A DNA stretch of 18,596 nt, taken from positions 1-18,596 of the forward strand of contig JAJRWB010000065.1 in the NCBI GenBank assembly GCA_024276995.1, in the 5' to 3' direction. Positions 15,966 through 18,596 of the stretch are shown here, in pieces (position 1 is the first letter of the stretch; every line of letters starts with the position of its first letter). The stretch is from Candidatus Eiseniibacteriota bacterium (GTDB lineage Bacteria > Orphanbacterota > Orphanbacteria > Orphanbacterales > Orphanbacteraceae). Both the position numbers and the translations under genes were made by a program. The notes beneath the pieces are model-generated. The model made no database searches. It was given only the letters and a program-made list of their open reading frames with translations, and was not told the DNA's origin.

Positions 15966-17186
15966 ATGCTCGATAAAGAGAAGAAGACGATGAACCCCGA
16001 GCCCCGTGTCGCGGCCAGGATGGAGGATCTGAAGGCTTCCGAGATACGGGAACTGCTGAAGATCACGAACCGCCCCGGAGTGATCTCCTTCGCCGGAGGA
16101 TTGCCGGCGCCCGAGTTCTTTCCCGTTGACCGGCTGAAGGCGATCACCGGCGAAGTGCTCGACCGCGACGGACGCGCCGCGCTCCAGTATTCGACCACCG
16201 AGGGGCACCTCCCGCTCCGGGAATCGATCGCCCGGCGGCTGAACGCCGCCCACGGCACATCGGTCACGCCGGAGACGGTGCTCATCACGAGCGGGTCGCA
16301 GCAGGGTCTCGACATGACGGGAAAGCTCTTTCTCGACGAAGAGGATGTGGTGCTCTGCGAGAGTCCGACCTACATCGGCGCCATCGGGGCGTTTCGTGTT
16401 TTCCGCCCGAAGCTGGTCGGTGTCGATACCGATGATAACGGGATGATCCCCGCCGATCTCGAGAGGCTTCTCGACCGCTTCGGCGACCGCGTGAAGCTGA
16501 TCTATGTGGTTCCCGATTTTCAGAATCCCTCGGGGCGCTCCTGGTCGGTCGAAAGGCGTCGCATCCTTCTCGACGCGGCGGCACGCGCCAATGTGATGGT
16601 GGTGGAGGATGCGCCTTACAGCGAGCTGCGCTACGAAGGGAATCCGCTCCCGTCGCTCCTGTCGCTCGACCGCGCCGGCATGGTGATCCACCTCGGTACG
16701 TTTTCCAAGATCTTCTGCCCCGGCCTTCGGGTCGCTTGGCTCGTGGCGCGCAAGTCGCTCGTCGAGAAGTACGTCCTGATCAAGCAGGGGACCGACCTCC
16801 ATTCGTCCACCCTTGCGCAAAGGCAGGTGGCGGCCTACCTCGATCGCTATAACCTCGACGACGATATCGCGAAGCTGATCGACGTCTATCGCGAGCGGAG
16901 AGACGCCATGCTCGCCGCCTTCGAGGAGTTCCTCCCCCGCGGGATCCGCTATACCCGCCCTGCGGGCGGGCTCTTCCTCTGGGCGGAGCTGCCGGCCGGT
17001 CTTTCGGCGAGGACGCTCCTCGAGAAGTGTCTCGATCGGAATGTCGCTTTCGTTCCGGGAGGATCGTTCTTCGTCGACGTCGAACGGGAGAACACTCTTC
17101 GGATCAACTTCTCCGCGGCGCCGCCCGAAAAGATACGCGACGGCGCGAAGATTCTCGCCGAGGAAGCGGCGAAGATGATGGCATGA
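15966..17186 (+). CDS. PLP-dependent class I/II aminotransferase (LysN/2-aminoadipate-like)
   Basis: A fold-type I transaminase of 406 residues, the usual length. It is cytosolic and transfers amino groups between an amino acid (aromatic, branched-chain or 2-aminoadipate type) and 2-oxoglutarate. Visible marks are the N-terminal VISFAGGLPAPEFFP with LQYSTTEGHLPLRE, the cofactor-binding SGSQQGLDMTGKLFLDEEDVV, the Asn in DFQNPSG (about 187), the Asp in VVEDAPYSELRY (about 215) and the Schiff-base lysine in GTFSKIFCPGLRVAW (about 246). The substrate-carboxylate arginine is in ENTLRINFS near the C-terminus. This set matches the LysN/ARO8/MocR-like branch. AGGAAAGGAG lies 5 bases before the ATG. 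A possible internal start (MNPEPRV) is less well placed. It stands alone and diverges from the SNF2 gene. Substrate assignment is uncertain. Confidence 0.9.
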   Translation: MLDKEKKTMNPEPRVAARMEDLKASEIRELLKITNRPGVISFAGGLPAPEFFPVDRLKAITGEVLDRDGRAALQYSTTEGHLPLRESIARRLNAAHGTSVTPETVLITSGSQQGLDMTGKLFLDEEDVVLCESPTYIGAIGAFRVFRPKLVGVDTDDNGMIPADLERLLDRFGDRVKLIYVVPDFQNPSGRSWSVERRRILLDAAARANVMVVEDAPYSELRYEGNPLPSLLSLDRAGMVIHLGTFSKIFCPGLRVAWLVARKSLVEKYVLIKQGTDLHSSTLAQRQVAAYLDRYNLDDDIAKLIDVYRERRDAMLAAFEEFLPRGIRYTRPAGGLFLWAELPAGLSARTLLEKCLDRNVAFVPGGSFFVDVERENTLRINFSAAPPEKIRDGAKILAEEAAKMMA

Positions 17187-17506
17187 TTCGGAAAGTTCCC
17201 TCCTGTCGGCCGGAATGACGGCCGGAGTCCTTCTCGCGGGGACGGGCGTGCGGATCCTCGGTGTTCACACCGGCGCCCGGAGGAGGCGATTTTTTCGGAA
17301 CCTCGCCGTACCTCGAGCGGTAGAACAGTCAGCGGACCGATCAGGGCCACAGGGTAGTCGGCTGAGGATCCGCCGGCGGCTCGTCCACCTTCCTCTTTTC
17401 GAATCGCGTGTCGGTGCGATCACCGCCGGGGTGTTGCTCACCACCGGCGGGAAGTGGGAAGCGAGGCGGGCCGCCTTCGTCCTCCCCGGGGTGTCCGGCC
17501 GGGCGT
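17187..17506. other. Intergenic stretch without a convincing gene
   Basis: About 320 bp between the aminotransferase stop and the end of the DUF5916 remnant. Open frames exist on both strands, but their products are Arg/Ala/Ser-rich and lack a start with ribosome site or any family likeness. A small palindromic hairpin (CGGCCG-GAATGA-CGGCCG) follows the aminotransferase without a T tract. It may hold unrecognisable decayed sequence. Confidence 0.5.
17423..17450. other. GC-rich hairpin between convergent genes
   Basis: CCGCCGGGGTG (17423-17433) pairs with CACCACCGGCGG (17439-17450) around a 5-base loop, an 11-bp stem with one bulged base. It lies 57 bp beyond the stop of the minus-strand DUF5916 remnant, where a terminator could be, but no T run follows on either strand. 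Confidence 0.35.
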
Positions 17507-18148
17507 CTACCGGTACGGCAGCCACCATGTCATCTTGAAGGCGAAGAAGTCATCGCCCCCCGCGCGAAACGAATCGAGAAGATCTCCTCCTCCTACGGCG
17601 GCACCGTTCGGCTCGAAACCGGAGCGGTTCTGCTGCCATACGAGGAAGATCTCGCTGCCAGGATTCCACTCCCATCGGAGGACGACGTTGCTCCGGAACG
17701 AGAGTACGTTGAAGTCGCGGTGCACGCCGGTGAAGGAAAAACCGGCGGTCGATCCCTCGTTGCCGAACTCCTGCCGCAAGCTCACCGTTCCATCGCCGGC
17801 GAAGTGCGGCTTCATTTCGATCCGGCGCGACGGACGGATCGCGTCGAGCCCCTTCAGCTCACCGAAGCGGGACGCCCGGCCCGTCTCGTCTTTCGGGATG
17901 CACACCCAGTAGTCGTCCTCGTCCCGGACGGTTTTCGCACGCCACACCGGATCGAATGTGTAGTCCCGTTCATTCTCTTCATCCTCGGGATGGTGGTAGT
18001 CCGCCCGGACGCCGCCGGCGGTGACGCAGAAACTGTACGCGGTGCGAAAGCGGCGGCGAGGGAGGCGGCGATCGGCATCGGTACGCGTTCGTTCATCGGC
18101 GACATCCAGGGCAAGGCGGAAAGACTCGACTTCACGATCATTCGGCAT
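17507..18148 (-). pseudogene. Internally deleted DUF5916-type protein (CBM9-like domain plus end of outer-membrane barrel)
   Basis: An open frame of 213 codons made of pieces of a protein family that normally has about 700-850 residues. Residues 5-74 match the N-terminal carbohydrate-binding-9-like part (ESFRLALD, RTAYSFCVTAGGVRADY, YTFDPVWRAKTV). Residues 75-117 match the following block (RDEDDYWVCIPKDETG, SRFGELKGLDAIRPSRRIE) but without the 35-45 residues that should lie between. From about residue 120 it jumps to the barrel C-terminus (NVLSFRSNVVLRWEW, GSEIFLVWQQNR, FFAFKMTWWL, natural stop), omitting several hundred residues. Residues 21-34 (TRTDADRRLPRRRF) look like an extra basic insertion. 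No signal peptide is present and no stop interrupts the frame. I read it as a deleted remnant rather than a functional gene; the family match is from memory of the motifs. Confidence 0.7.
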
Positions 18149-18213
18149 GGGAACGCCTGCTTTCCTAGATGGGAGAAAGGAAATCGGCGCTCATTATTTT
18201 CCGGAAGAGTCGA

Positions 18214-18462
18214 TCAGCGCTCACGTCCGATCACGACGTAGTCGATCGGGTCGTTCGGATCGCGAAACGCCTCGATCCAGCCGGGCGGAAGTTGTTCGAC
18301 AGCGATCCCCCGCTCATTGTCGTACCTGAACCAGCGGTGCAGGAACTCTCCCCAGTGCCACACGCCGCGGTCGACGACCACGAACTCCACCTCCGTTTCA
18401 TCGAGGTAGTCGAGAAACTCCTCTGGAGAATCGAACAGAGGGATGTACCGCTCGCCGGAACA
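18214..18462 (-). pseudogene. C-terminal fragment of an unidentified protein, cut by an insertion sequence
   Basis: About 82 codons survive to a natural stop at 18214. The fragment begins right at the IS end with CSGERYIPLFDSPEEFL and continues EVEFVVVDRGVWHWGEF, LHRWFRYDNERG and IDYVVIGRER. The pattern (ER-IP-LFDSPEEFLDYL, then a strand with VEFVVVD, then a final strand) resembles the soluble C-terminal tail of large membrane glycosyltransferases of the PMT/GT39 or related type, but the likeness is weak. The ATG at 18471 with TTGACA-derived codons lies in the IS end and is not the true start. The N-terminal part is expected beyond the inserted element, outside the window. Confidence 0.55.
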
Positions 18463-18596
18463 TGTCAACAACTTTGAGACACCTTTGACATGAGTTTACT
18501 GTACGACGACTAGCTCCTCCGAGTTGGTTGCCATCTCCTCCTTCTTCTCGCTCTTCGATTCCTCGACGGTCACCGCCGTCGGCTTGTTGATCCACA
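18463..18596 (-). mobile_element. End of a second insertion sequence (runs off the right edge)
   Basis: At 18463 sequence type changes abruptly to TGTCAACAACTTTGAGACACC, a start typical of TG...CA-ended IS termini (IS21, IS481 and IS3-like elements have similar ends). A second TTTGACA at 18484-18490 forms an inverted partner of TGTCAA. It is followed by the 3' end of an open frame reading towards this terminus, the usual arrangement of an IS. The family cannot be fixed from 134 bp, and the other end and any target duplication are outside. Confidence 0.55.
18496..18596 (-). CDS. 3' end of a probable IS-encoded protein (partial)
   Basis: The last 32 codons before the TAA at 18498-18496 are visible. 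They read WINKPTAVTVEES followed by a Lys/Glu-rich stretch (KSEKKEEM) and end SEELVVVQ. The frame stops just inside the terminal repeat, as expected of the last gene of an IS. I cannot assign it to a transposase family. The position and direction, not the sequence, are the evidence. Confidence 0.45.
   Translation of the reverse strand, partial: WINKPTAVTVEESKSEKKEEMATNSEELVVVQ

Noticed and set aside
15821-16315. Extension of the SNF2 frame upstream to 16315
   Set aside because: That part is antisense to the aminotransferase, and GTG 15796 has a good ribosome site.
17215-18241. Plus-strand frames 17215-17538 and 17408-18241
   Set aside because: No family likeness or ribosome site; the second is antisense to the DUF5916 remnant, whose motifs decide the strand.
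1-18596. CRISPR array, tRNA, rRNA or riboswitch
   Set aside because: I saw no regularly spaced repeats, tRNA cloverleaf or known riboswitch core on reading; a covariance-model scan would be needed to exclude small RNAs.

Overview
The window is GC-rich bacterial DNA of about 18.6 kb. A lipobox lipoprotein and the remnant of a DUF5916-type outer-membrane beta-barrel protein point to a diderm (Gram-negative type) host. No rRNA, tRNA or clear taxonomic marker is present, so I do not name a phylum. Both ends of the window run into insertion-sequence material, which would fit a fragment ending at repeats.

Layout from left to right. Positions 1-155 hold the 5' part of an IS630-like transposase on the minus strand, cut at its N-terminal side by a complete IS3-family element (about 142-1352, orfA/orfB with an A6C slippery site). 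On the other side, that element sits in the last codons of an addA-like helicase-nuclease gene. Positions 1353-7286 carry an addB-addA operon on the minus strand with a 4-bp overlap, a good candidate promoter (7356-7384) and a small tandem repeat in its leader. A divergent small four-helix membrane protein (7498-7878) converges on a minus-strand gene for an uncharacterised protein with a C-terminal HEPN-like RNxxxH motif (7895-9076). A plus-strand cluster follows: lipoprotein (9286-9786), TSUP (TauE/SafE) permease with a TTG start (9822-10562) and SLC13-type permease with two inserted RCK_C/TrkA_C-like domains (10616-12391). A SWIM-zinc-finger SNF2 helicase (12416-15796, minus) converges with it and is divergent from a PLP-dependent aminotransferase (15966-17186, plus).

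The right part (17187-18596) is decayed. It contains about 320 bp without a convincing gene, a 213-codon open reading frame that is an internally deleted DUF5916 protein, the C-terminal fragment of an unidentified (possibly glycosyltransferase-like) protein, and the end of a second insertion sequence that cut this fragment and leaves the window.

Functional reading: AddAB would process double-strand breaks and degrade foreign linear DNA; the HEPN protein is a candidate RNase effector; the two permeases probably move anions such as sulfite, sulfonates, sulfate or carboxylates; and the aminotransferase resembles the LysN/2-aminoadipate group. Apart from addBA, and possibly the lipoprotein-TSUP-SLC13 run, the neighbours look functionally independent. 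The most notable features are the IS junctions and the HEPN protein. I see no convincing new multi-gene system.
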